In this document: piece after piece, positions 50,725 to 61,931 of the stretch
Layout of the letters: each line of letters begins with the position of its first letter
How positions within the stretch are numbered: position 1 is the stretch's first letter
Source of the DNA: Dugong dugon
Taxonomy: Eukaryota; Chordata; Mammalia; Sirenia; Dugongidae
Assembly (NCBI GenBank): GCA_030035585.1
Contig: CM057473.1
Location: 15,008,501 to 15,072,500, forward strand
Reading direction: 5' to 3'
Length of the DNA: 64,000 bases
The notes under the pieces: generated by a model
What the model saw: the letters and a program-made list of their open reading frames with translations, nothing else
The model's database searches: none
Told to the model about the DNA's origin: nothing
Position numbers and translations under genes: made by a program

Positions 50725-50750
50725 GGAGGAGGAGGAGGAGGAGGAAGAGA
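50725..50750. repeat. (GGA)n purine repeat
   Basis: Eight or so AGG units within a longer purine-rich stretch (50680-50755). Confidence 0.9.
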
Positions 50751-50935
50751 AAATGGAAGAATCGCTCATTTATAAAATAAAATAAATCAATCATTCAAAA
50801 AAAAAAAAAAACTTCCCCCAACCAGACTTTCATACAGGGAAAGACAGACAGAAGATTCATACCCAGCTCTGGATAAGGAGTCTTCATTTCATGCAAGCTT
50901 TTTTTTTAAATAAAATTAAGGAGTTGAACTAGATT

Positions 50936-51150
50936 CCAAAAAAAACAAGCCTGTTGCCCTGAAGTAGATTCCAACTTATAGTGGCTCAACAGGACAGAGT
51001 AGAACTGCCCCATAGGGTTTCCAAGGCTGTAATCTTTATGGAAGCTGACTGCCTTATCTTTCTCCTGTGGAGTAGCTGGTGGGTTCAAACCACCAACGTT
51101 TTTGGTTAACAGCCCATCAGCCCTTAACCACTGCACAACCAGGGCTCCTT
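50936..51150 (-). mobile_element. AfroSINE copy, full form
   Basis: Minus strand ggagccctggttgtgcagtg through the central block (complement of ggctgtaatctttatggaag) to the tail, with an A-run at 50938-50945. Confidence 0.92.
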
Positions 51151-51235
51151 TGACCTAGATTAGTGGTTTCCAAATAGGTTTCCTGAACCTTTAGAAATTT
51201 TTCCAAGACAGAAAAGATGAGTCAGGGAAAATTAG

Positions 51236-51330
51236 GTAGATGATAGATAAGCGATAGATAGGTGGGTGGGTAGATAGATAGACAGATTATATAGAAATAG
51301 ATACAGATACAGATAAATAGATCATATACA
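51236..51330. repeat. (GATA)n-like microsatellite
   Basis: Interrupted GATA, GGTG and GATACA units over about 95 bp. Confidence 0.85.
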
Positions 51331-52073
51331 CATATATAAGGCTGCCTTTGCTTTTGGTTAAACATATCAATTTCTGTGGTCATTCTAATTATTTCATGGT
51401 TATAAAAACCTGATCAGTAGTTTACAAAACAAAACTATACATTTGTATGTATATCTATATTATTAAAATGAAAAAAATTGCTTTTCTTTAAAAATTGTCA
51501 TTTTAATGAGTTACCATCTTTCAAAACAGCAAATACCTGAAAAATAATAATGTAAACAGTCCTTGTTAATTTAAATGCTCGGAGACATAATGATTATATG
51601 ATTAATTAAAATGCATGTATTACTGTATAGAATGTAAGAATGAGACTATACTAAACAGGATATAAAATGAAATACCTATGTTCTCATAGCCATTATCAGA
51701 ATGAAAAGTATTCCTAAACAGAAATGCTTTAGAATTAATTATATGACAGCTGCATAGGCAGAAGGCTGGGCTAGTACATTTCAACATTTCTTTTGTCTAT
51801 GACCTTGAATGATTCTCTGATTTAAAGTTACTAGCATAAGAAGAAACAGCAAAATGTGCCAGGCTCTGAATCACACAGTTCCTCAAAGTTAGGTTCAGAA
51901 CAAACTTCTTCCAGGTCCCTCAAACTTGGTACAACATAACACCTGTTTTGATAAATGCTCCCATCCCTTTTCTGCCTTGTTGCTGAGACTTAGAACTGAA
52001 TTTTCAGCCAGTATTCATCATTACATTGTTGTCACTGTATGAGACTCCCTGACTTTATTACTTGCTTAATACG
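51331..52073. other. Intron sequence, nothing identified
   Basis: AT-rich intron, no element recognised. Confidence 0.5.
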
Positions 52074-52990
52074 TGTTGTTGTTAGGTGCCCTCAAGTTGG
52101 TTCCGACTCATAGTGACTGTATGTACAAAAGAACAAAACTATTTGGCCTGCACTATCCTCACAATCATTGCTATGTTTGAGCCCTTTGTTGCAGCCACTG
52201 TGTCAATCCATCTCGTTGAGGGTATTCTTCCCTTTCACTGACCCTCCACCAAGCATGATGTCCTTCTCCAGGAACTGGTCTCTCCTGATAACATGTCCAA
52301 AGAATGTGAGAAGAAGTCTCGCCATCCTTGCTTCCAAGGAGCATTCTAGTTGTACTTCTTCCAAGACAGATTTGTTCATTCTTCTGGCAGTTCATGGTAC
52401 ATTCAATATTTTTTGCCAACACCATAATTCAAAGGCATCAATTCTTTTTTAGTCTTCCTTATTCATTGTCCAGCTTTCACATGCATATGAGGAGACTGAA
52501 AACACCATGGCTTGGGTCAGGCATACCTGACTCCTCAAAGTGATATCTTTGCTTTTTAACACTGTTAACAGGTCTTTTTGCAGCATATTTGCCCAATACA
52601 ATTACACTGTTTGATTTCTTGACTGCTGCTTACGTGGGCATTGATTGTGGATCCAAGTAAAATGAAATCCTCGTCAACTTTAACATTTTCTCTGTTTATC
52701 ATGATATTGTTTATTGGTCCAATTGTGTAGATTTTTGTTTTCTTTATGTTGAGGTGTAATCCATAATTAAGGCTGTGGTCTTTGATCTTCATCAGTAAGT
52801 GATTCAAGTCCTCTTCAGTTTCAGCAAGCAGGGTTGTGTCATCTGCATATCGCAGGTTGTTAATGAGTCTTCCTCCAATCCTGATGTCATGTTCTTTTTC
52901 AAGTTCAGCTTCTCGAATTATTTGCTTGGCATACAGACTGAATATATATGGTGAAAGGATACTTAATACTAGCTTTTCACTTTCTCTTGT
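52074..52990 (-). mobile_element. RTE 3' part with intact YADD box
   Basis: Plus strand starts tgttgttgttaggtgccctc. The minus strand keeps a clean 142-codon reading frame at 52565-52993 covering the C-terminal palm (SPYIFSLYAKQIIREAEL, RYADDTTLLAETEED) and the region after it. Frames are broken downstream. The 5' end is truncated near 52990. Confidence 0.92.
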
Positions 52991-53379
52991 CATTTCTTCT
53001 CAGGCTCTGAAGTCTTTTTTTTTTTGTGGACATGGTTTATTTGTGGCTGGTATCTGTAATTTGAGTATAGGCTTACCTCTTGCTGAGTGTTGGTATAGAT
53101 CCTGAATTCTTCTGCTGAAGCTGATAACCAAGTATGACACAGACTCTGGGAACTACAATCTAAAGATCTTTGACCTGAATTTCCATTGTTACCTAGCTCA
53201 TGAATAACAGGTTCAGGCAACTGAGTATACAAACTCACTCTATACTATCTGTTTTCTGAATATAACTGAAAAGGCATTATTAGGGACAAAATTTACACTC
53301 CTTGAAAACTAACTTTTCATCTTTTAAAATCATATTAATAACATAATATACATTCTTCTTATAAAAGGATATTTGGCAT

Positions 53380-53864
53380 TGTGATGGTTAACATTATGTG
53401 TCAACTTGGCTAGGCTGTGACTTTCAGGGATTTTGCAGACACTATGTAATCACCTTCCATTTTGTGATCTGATGTAAGCAGCCAATCAGTTGAAAGAGGC
53501 ATTTCCTTGGGGGTGTGGCCTGCCTCCAGTATATAAATGGATGTTCTAGCAAAGCTTGATATCACTCTGGACCCTGCACTCTTTTGGTCTCCTCATCTCT
53601 AGTTCTTGGGACTTCAGCCTGCAAAAGTCTCTGGTCTGCCACCTGACCTGCAGATTCTGGGTTCACCAGCCCCTGCAATCACTTGAGCCACCAGAGGTCT
53701 TCAGCCTGTTGCCTGACCGCGGATTTGAGACTCTCTAGCCCTCACAATTGCATGAGCCATTTCCTCACAATTTTGTGAGCTACTTCCTTAAAGTAAATTT
53801 CTCTCTCTATATATCTCTATATGCTTCAATGGTTTTGCTCCTCTAGAGAACCCAGACAAAGACA
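53380..53864 (+). mobile_element. Solo LTR, MLT2-like (ERVL)
   Basis: A 485 bp LTR starting tgtgatggttaacattatgt and ending gacaaagaca. A TATA-like tatataaatg lies near 53530, and a CT/TA run at 53802-53822 precedes the end. A perfect 5 bp target-site duplication, ggcat, lies at 53375-53379 and 53865-53869. No internal retroviral sequence is present. Confidence 0.9.
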
Positions 53865-54089
53865 GGCATACAACAAACTTCTCTTCCGCACTCACCAAAG
53901 CACTGACATACAGCAATGAAATACTGTGCTTTCTTCTTTCCATCATAGTCTGTGTTGTTAAATTATCAAAAATGTTGTTTCTTCAAGATGAGATGAAATT
54001 TTAAGAACATAAATAATAGTAAAAATTATTTTAATGTGTAATAAAGCATTCTGTTTTAAAAGCTTTGCCATTTGTTCCTCACCAATAAA

Positions 54090-54430
54090 GCAAAATGTAT
54101 AAAAATCATTCACCTGTGTCCATCACCATTGTTATCTCTCTGGTCCAGGCCACTATGATTTCTTACCTGGACAGTTTAAGAAGCTCTTTACTGGTGCTCT
54201 AACTTCTATTTTAAGGTAATGTTTCTCACCTGCTTAAAATCTTCTAGAGGCTGCTCATCATACTCCTTATAGCCAAATGTTTAGGGCGATTTACAAAGTT
54301 CTACATTTCTATGCCTATCTCTATGATCTTGTCTCCATTTAAGTTCATTTTGCTATTTAAACACCCTTAACCCTTTCTTCTTTGGCACTGTGCACTGGCT
54401 GACCCATCTGTCTAATAACTATCTGCTATA
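54090..54430 (+). mobile_element. Old L2 LINE, left part
   Basis: L2 RT-end sequence: ctctggtccaggccactatg, atttcttacctggacagttt, tcttctagaggctgctcatc. It seems to continue at 54975 after an L1. Confidence 0.75.
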
Positions 54431-54469
54431 TTTATTTTATGTTTTTTGTAATTTATTTTACTTATGTTG

Positions 54470-54960
54470 TTATTGAGAATATACACAGCAGAACATACAC
54501 CAATTCAACAATTTCTACAAGTACAGTTCAGTGACATTGACTACATTCTTTGAGTTGTGCAACCTTTCTCACCCTCCTTTTCTGAGTTGTTACACCCCCA
54601 TTAACATGAACTCGGTGTCCCCCTAAGTATCCAATCCAAATTATCAAGTTGCCGTTGTCAATTTGATCCCACACAGATAGATCTTAAAAGATTTCAATGC
54701 TTTGAGAAGACTTCAGGTGATATTTTTGGTTTGACGTTTAAAGATTATCTTGTCACAATAGTTTCAGGGATTAATGCAGCCTCCATGGCTCCAGCAAGTC
54801 TGGATTCCATGAGAATTGAAATTCTGTTGTGCATTTTTTCCTCTTTTAATCAGGATTCTTCTATAGAAGAAAACATTCAGTAACGTTAGCAGGGCGTGAT
54901 CCAGTTCTTCTGGTCTCATGGCACAGGACACAGATGTCCATGGAGGCAATTAGCCTCACA
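54470..54960 (-). mobile_element. L1 3' UTR, different subfamily, inserted in L2
   Basis: The plus-strand end (caccaattcaacaatttcta, agttcagtgacattgactac) is the complement of the extended L1 tail at 3790-3880. The further part (ggctccagcaagtctggatt, gtccatggaggcaattagcc) is another L1 3' UTR section I recognise from memory. Confidence 0.75.
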
Positions 54961-54974
54961 TTTCATTTCCTCCT

Positions 54975-55175
54975 CCTATTCTTGACTCTCCTTATTTTTA
55001 AAACAGTTGTGTGTGCTCTACCTCCCAAATTAGAATGTAAGATGCATAAGCTTACATTCCTTTATTCACAGATCTACCCAGCAACTGAATTAAATAAAAT
55101 TCAGTAAAAATACTGGACGTTCAGTAGATGCTTAGAAAGTAGTTGGAAAATGGATGAATGAAAATCTATGGTATC
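54975..55175 (+). mobile_element. Old L2 3' end, right part
   Basis: Contains accctcccaaattagaatg-like sequence (55020), gttcagtagatgcttagaaa and a degenerate gatgaatgaaaa end, the L2 3' terminus. Confidence 0.7.
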
Positions 55176-55911
55176 ACTACATTTAACAAAAGGACGAAAA
55201 ACATATACTTACATTTATCCAAACATAAACACATTGGTTTTACTTTTGTAATGTCACAGAACTTAGGATTCCAATACAGTGTTATTTCTATTGTACAACC
55301 TTATCTTCATGAACTCTTTTTCTTATTTTGTAAAGAAGCCAGTCCCTTGCATTAGCTAAGATTTAACTGCACAATTTTTTTTAACATGTAAAATGACCTA
55401 TTTTTTTTCTTTATGCATTTGAGTTTTCTGATTTGATTTATGCTGAAGAAAACTATCAAGGGAGTAAAAACTAATATATCTTTTGGCACATTTAGAGCAA
55501 TTCAATTAACAATTTCATAGATCCAGTTCTACTGTATGTTCAATCATATTCAGAGTCAGCTGTGATAATTTCATGGATTCAGGCCACGTGCCATGTGAAT
55601 TCTAATGGCTATGTGGAATACTGTATTAGATGTGTGCTTATTGCTAATTAACCATAAAATTGGACGTGCATTTTTGAATTAAATATAACATCCAAGTTAT
55701 TCATAAATCCCAGCATATTTTATGACTCTAGAGTCATAAGTCATGTATATTAATGTGTGATCATATGTGACATTTTAGCACACACTGGATTTCTGTCTAA
55801 TTTGACTGTCGTAAATGACTTAATTATTACTGATCATAAGACAAGTTTGATTATATGTAAGGTGAATTCTTTCTCTTTTCACTATTATTATTACCTCTTT
55901 CATCCAAACGT
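55176..55911. other. Intron sequence, nothing identified
   Basis: AT-rich intron, no element recognised. Confidence 0.5.
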
Positions 55912-57095
55912 TGTTATTGTTGTAAGGTGCTGTTGAATTAGTTCCGACTCATAGTGACACTATATACAACAGAACACTACCTGGTCCTGCTCCATCCTCA
56001 CAATCATTGCTATGTTTGAGAACATTGTTGCAGCCACTGTGTCAATACATCTCTGAGCCTCTGCTTTACCAAGCATGATGTCCTTCTCCAGAGACTAGTT
56101 CCACATAATAACACGTCCAAAGCACATGAGACAAAGTCTTGCCATCCTCGTTTCTAAGGAGTATTCTGGCTGTACTTCTTCCAAGACAGTTTTGTTCATT
56201 CTTCTGGCAGTCCATGGCATATTTAATATTCGCTGCCAACACCGTAATTCAAATGCATCAATTCTTCTTCATTCTTCCTTATTCATTCTCCAGCTTTTGC
56301 ATGCACATGAGGCAATTGAAAATACAATGGCTTGGGTCAGGAGCACCTTAGTCCTCAAAGTGACATCATGATTTTTAAAAAATATTCTAAAGAGGTCTTT
56401 TGCAGCAGATTTTAGCAACTGAATACATTATTTGGTTTCTTGACTGCTTGCTTCCATGGGTGTTGACTGTGGATCCAAGTAAAATGGAATCCTAGACAAG
56501 TTCAATCTTCTCTCCATTTCTCATGATATTGCTTATTGGTCCAGTTGTTGGGATTTTTGTTTCCTTTATGTTAAGTTGTAATAGATATGTATTTTTTTTT
56601 GTTTTCTTCAGTAAGTGCTTCAATTCCTCTTATCTTTCAGCAAGGAAGACTGTGTCATCTGCATATTGCAGATTGTTAATGAGTCTCCCTCCAATCCTGA
56701 TGCTGTGTTCTTCTTCGTATAGTCCAGCTTCTTGGATTATTTGCTCAGCATACGGATTGAATAAGTATGGTGTAAGGATACAGCCCTAACTCACATCTTT
56801 CCTAATTTTAAACCATGCAGTATCCCATTGTTCTGCCTCTTGGTCTATGTACAGATTCCTCATGAGGGCAATTAAGTGTTCTGGAATTCCCATTCTTCAC
56901 AATGTTATCTATAATTTGTCATGATCCAATCAAATGCCTTTGCATAGTCAGTAAAACACTGGTAAATATCTTTCTGGCATTCTCTGCTTTCAGCCAAGAT
57001 ACATCTGACATCAGCAATGATATCCCTTGTTCCACATCCTCTTCTGAATCTGGTTTGAATTTCTGGCAGTTTCCTGTCAATGTACTACTGAAATC
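55912..57095 (-). mobile_element. RTE 3' part
   Basis: Plus strand starts gttgttattgttgtaaggtg. The minus strand carries the RT region from about the block A (KAFD-like) area to the tail. The YADD codons are intact on the minus strand (complement of tcatctgcatattgcag, 56656), but the frames around them are broken. An A-run follows at 57100. Confidence 0.9.
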
Positions 57096-57099
57096 AAAT

Positions 57100-57275
57100 T
57101 TAAAAAAAAAAAAGAAAAAAACATTGCCATCGACTTGATTGCAGCTTATAGTTTCCAAGGGTGTAAATCTCTAAGGAAGATGACTGCCACATCTTTCTCC
57201 CATGGAGCCACTGGTGGCTTCAAATAGCTGACCTTTTGGTTAGCAGTTGATCACTTTTAACCACTGCACCACTTC
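57100..57275 (-). mobile_element. AfroSINE copy next to the RTE truncation point
   Basis: Minus strand tRNA-like part (complement of gaccttttggttagcagttg) through the central block to an A-rich tail at 57100-57120. The head is degraded. Confidence 0.82.
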
Positions 57276-58065
57276 CTCAAATCATACATTAAAATACTAA
57301 TAAAAGCATTTAATTCTTTGTGGCTGTATTGCCCTCCAGTGTCCCTTTATGTAATCAAATTTTCCATAAAGTGCTATATTATTTTTAAAGACTATATTAT
57401 TATTATGTACAATTTCACATATAAATTCAGGAAACAATGCTTACATCAATGTCTTTCGTGAAAACTTTCGAAGTTATCAAAAAAGGAAGAAATTATTGGT
57501 AACATAGTTATAGAAGTGTTAAAATGGTTTTACAAGTAACAATAACAATAGTTTCTTTAGAATCTGATTTAATAGTAGGACATTATTTTAAGTCATTTAT
57601 AGCATATTAATGTGTGACAACTTTAGAGTTAGTCATTACTATTAAAAATAAAAAAATACATCTCTATTAAGTAAAATAATGGATTTGTTTCTATTCTCTA
57701 ATGCTTTAATTTGATGTCCAGTCCATTAATTTTATATATGGTAAAAAATAGCTCCAAGTATTTGATGCATTTCTTAAAATTGCCAGGTCCATCAAACCCT
57801 GATGACTTTTAAAAAAATTGAAAGCAAAATTAAAACACTTCCACTACGATATCATAAGATGCATATTCGTTCATTATAGAATGTTGCTTTTTATATGCCT
57901 AATGTAATGTCTGGGTCACAAAAACTACAAGTAAACAACAAAAACTCAGTATAATTGGCTGCATCAGCTGCATCAGCCACAGCAGCATCACAGCATTAGA
58001 AATAAAGATACAATGATGATGATGGTGATGATGACAGCTGACACTTACATGGAGCTTAAGGTGTT
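57276..58065. other. Intron sequence, weak MIR-like end
   Basis: AT-rich. At 58030-58062 a weak MIR-like stretch (gacagctgacacttacatgg) is cut by the RTE. Confidence 0.45.
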
Positions 58066-59268
58066 ATCAAACAATATCATTAATATCACAAGCAAGTAAA
58101 ATTTTGCTGAAAATAATTCAAAAGCAGTTGCAGCAGTACATCAACAAGGAACTGCCAGAAATTCAAGCCAGATTCAAATGAGGACATGGAATAAAGGATA
58201 TGTTGTGTGGATCATAACAAATTATGGATAACATGGTGAAGAATGGGAATTCCAAAACATTTAATTGTGTTCATGGGGAACCTGTACATACACCAAGAGG
58301 CAGCCATTCTAACAGAACAAGGGGATACTGCATGGTTAAAAATCAGCAAAAGTGTGAGTCAGGGTTATGTCCTTTCACCATACTTATTCAATCTGTATGC
58401 TGAGCAAATAATCTGAGAAGTTGAAGTACTTGAAGAAGAATGTGGCATCAGGATTGGAGGAAGACTCATTAACAACTTGCCATATGCAGATAACACAAAC
58501 TTGCCTGCTGAAAGGAAAGAGGACTTGAAGCACTTACTGATGAAGACCAAAGACTACAGCCTTCAGTATGAATTACACCTCAACATAAAGAAAACAAAAA
58601 TCCTCACAACTAGACCAACAAGCAACATCATGATAAACAGAGAAAATATTGAAGTTGTCTAGGATTTCTTTTTCCTTGGATCCACAACCAACATCCATGG
58701 AAGCAGCAGTTGAGAAATCAAACAATGTATTGCACTGGGCAAATCTGCTGCAAAAGACCTCTTTAAAATGTTAAAAAAAAGCAAAGATATCACCTTGAGG
58801 ACTAAGCTGCACCTGACCTAAGCCATGGTATCTTCAATAGCCTCGTATGCATACAGAAGCTGGACAATGAATAAGGAAGACTGAAGAAGAATTGCTGCCT
58901 TTGCATTATACTGTTGGTGACATATACTGAATACACCATGGACTGCCGGAAGAATGAACCAATCTATCTTCGAAGAAGTACAGTCAGAATGCTCCTTATA
59001 AGTGAGCATGGTGAGACTTCGTCTCACGTACTTTGGACATGTGATCAGGAGGGATCAGTCTCTGGAGAAGGATATCATGCTGGCTGAAGCAGAGTGTCAG
59101 TGAAAGGGAGGAAGACCCTCAATGAGATGCACTGACGCAATGGCTGCAACAATGGACTCAAACATAGCAATTATTGTGAGGATGGTGCAGGATCAGGCAG
59201 GTTTCATTCTGTTGTGCACAGGGTCTCTATGAGTTGGAAATGACTCCATGTCACCTAACAACAACAAG
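58066..59268 (+). mobile_element. RTE 3' part, YADN variant
   Basis: Starts at acaatatcattaatatcaca, covers the RT to the tail ctaacaacaacaag. The catalytic box reads PYADNT (58483 on), i.e. the second Asp is replaced. Internal deletion near 58200 (gataaaggat joined to ttgtgtggatcat). Confidence 0.9.
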
Positions 59269-59282
59269 AAGAGTTAAACAAA

Positions 59283-59482
59283 GGAATCTTGGTGGCACAG
59301 TGGTTAAAGTGCTTGGCTGTTAACCAAGAGGTCGGCAGTTCAAACCCACCAGCAGTTCCATGGAAGAAAGATGTGGCATTCTCCTTCCTTAAAGATTTAC
59401 AGCCTTGGAAACCCCATGGGGCATTTCTACTCTGTCTTATGGGGTGGCTATGAGTCAGAATTGACTCGATGGCAACGGGTAT
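59283..59482 (+). mobile_element. AfroSINE copy, first of a tandem pair
   Basis: ggaatcttggtggcacagtg to cgatggcaacgggt, full form. Flanked by agagttaaacaaa (59270-59282) and agagttatacaaa (59483-59495). Confidence 0.93.
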
Positions 59483-59495
59483 AGAGTTATACAAA

Positions 59496-59698
59496 AGAAG
59501 CCTTGGTGGCACAACGGCTAAGGGCTTGACTGCTAACTGAAAAGTTGACAGAATCCACTCTGTTGCTCCATGGCAGAAAGACCTGGTGATCTGCTTCTGT
59601 AATGATTACAGCCTAGAAAACCCTTTGGGGAAGTTCTACTCTGTCCCATGGCATCACTATGAGTCAAAAGTGACTTGACGGCACCTAACCACAACTAG
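59496..59698 (+). mobile_element. AfroSINE copy, second of a tandem pair
   Basis: agaagccttggtggcacaac to gacggcacctaaccacaact. Its end is of the RTE-tail type, unlike its neighbour. Flanked by agagttatacaaa (59483-59495) and agagttaaaca (59699-59709). Confidence 0.92.
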
Positions 59699-59709
59699 AG
59701 AGTTAAACA

Positions 59710-61931
59710 GGTGCCTAGAGACAAGAGTAAATATAGTAGTTAAAAAAAAAAAAAAGACTATTTTTATTCATTTGCTTGATGTTTGTTCATCCTCTCAACT
59801 GTTGGACATTTGCTGAAGTTCGTTAATGGCATTTCAACATCAAAATCTTTGAAGTATACTTAAACAAGATTTTATCTAAATCAGATATCTACAGAAAACA
59901 GACAAAAAATGCTTAAGACTTGAATAATTGATAGCAACAGTGCCATGAGGAATATGATATGTCAAAATTTCCCTTAGGGGTTCATCTAAAGTTAGAATTA
60001 AAAAAAAAGGAATACAGCTGAACAATAAAAGCCTTTTCAACATTCACTTTTAATGTTCTGTTCTTCTTATGTTCTGGATGAAGAGATATGCTTTAAATTT
60101 CCCTCAGATGCTGTCCTTGAAATTACCATACTGGATATAAAACCTAAATCGTTGCTGGCATTAGAAGTGATTCATTTCTGCAAATGAGCCATCTTCTTTA
60201 ATGTTTTAAAAGCTTAAATGTATTATGATGACTGTAAACTTTACAGTCATATGACAAGTTTTTTTTAATTACTGATATAAAATGTGTGTCCATCTATGAA
60301 CAGTAATTTTTTCTAATTTTTAAATGTTTACTGATGTAATTTTTTTAAATGTTAATTTTTTTACATCTTATCTAACATACCCAGTCCATGCTACTAGAAT
60401 CATTGTTATATTGCGAATGTAAAACTTGAATAAATAATTTTGACATAAAGCAAATATGTTTATTCTATAGAATGTATGTAATTACAGGAGTACCATGAAC
60501 CTGTATTATAAGATTAATTAATATCCTTATAACTGTAGAATATGTCTGATATCCCTGGATCCTTCTTTTTGTCCCACATGAGAAAACACATTCACAATAC
60601 TTCTGTTATCGCTACCAAGAAATAAATGCAGGTACAGAGAGCTCAGTGAGAAAAAAAAAGTGTTACTGAAAAAATTCAATGTTTTTAACATGCATTGTTA
60701 TCATGTAACTGTTAAATTTATCATATAAAATAATTAAGTCTAATTAATAGGTAATATGTAATGACTACCGAAATGATATACTAATTGTAATCAAATATGC
60801 TATGTAATCGGTTCTTATTGAATTAAACCACATATCACATGCCTGTTATCACCTTTGTTTTATAAATTGGAACTTTAGTTCAATGCCTGCTTCTTAGTAA
60901 GGGTGATGCCTTTCAAATGTTGAAAATCAACTGGCAGGCTGCCAAGGAATCTGCTTAAGCTGAAGCTGAAACACAAAAAAGTTTTTGGGGAAGAAAAGGC
61001 TGAATTGCTTAAACACCTTAAATTTAATGATATTATTCGTAATGAGTCTGGCATCAAATTATAAATGGTTTGATTCTATTTTACTCACTATTAACGGTAT
61101 TACATTGTAGGTGCCTGGTTTAGGAGGTAAAGACTTAATTGTAAATTTTCTGTGACATTGTGTGTAATCTTTCCAGTTTCTATAGTCTTTACACAGTTTC
61201 GATGGCAAAGATGCAATATACTGTATACATTACTAAAATTTAAAGATTAATTTAAAATACTTGTCTTATATGACTTTACATGGTTTATTGACTGACATAA
61301 ACTAATTATCAGTTTATATAATGATAGTTTTATTACTTGTATTGAATTGTTGCTAAATAAATTTCCCATTTCATAATAATCCAGACTTAAATTACCACAG
61401 AAATAATCTTATTAGATAAACTCAGTACTTAGCCTTGTCATTAGGTTTCAATATCCAACCAAACTTTCACTAATTTTCATATGAGAAGATAAGATTTGAT
61501 ATTAATAGTTGTATTATACATTTAAAAACAATATGCTCCAATTTTAAAAATATAATCACATTAACTTAGAAGGAAAATAACTGAAAGAGAATAGCAGGCT
61601 AAACTTTAAACTAAGATCACAGTTAATATCCAGAATGATTATTCAACCCACTGCATAAAAATAATATTAAAAGTAGAAAAATGGTGACATCATGCTATTT
61701 TTTTAATTCCACAAGAGTAAAATCTGAACTATAGCAACTGATAAAAAGGATTATTATGTTACTTTCTATGTAAGTATAGATAGGTCTTTCACTAGCATAT
61801 TTTTATAATTTATCACAGGTGATTTTTCCAACATTATATTCATTCACTTTAAACATTATTTACATGGTTCCCTTCTAATAAATTATACCAGGCACCTGAA
61901 ATATAAAAGTATCATATGCATAAAACAGAGA
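59710..61931. other. Intron sequence, nothing identified
   Basis: AT-rich stretch. The Ig4 exons of NCAM2 were looked for and not found. A less diverged-looking patch at 60880-61020 has no clear coding content. Confidence 0.45.

Noticed and set aside
60875..61057. Small minus-strand frame in a non-repetitive patch
   Set aside because: No splice sites in phase with NCAM2, no Ig motif, and composition like the surrounding intron.
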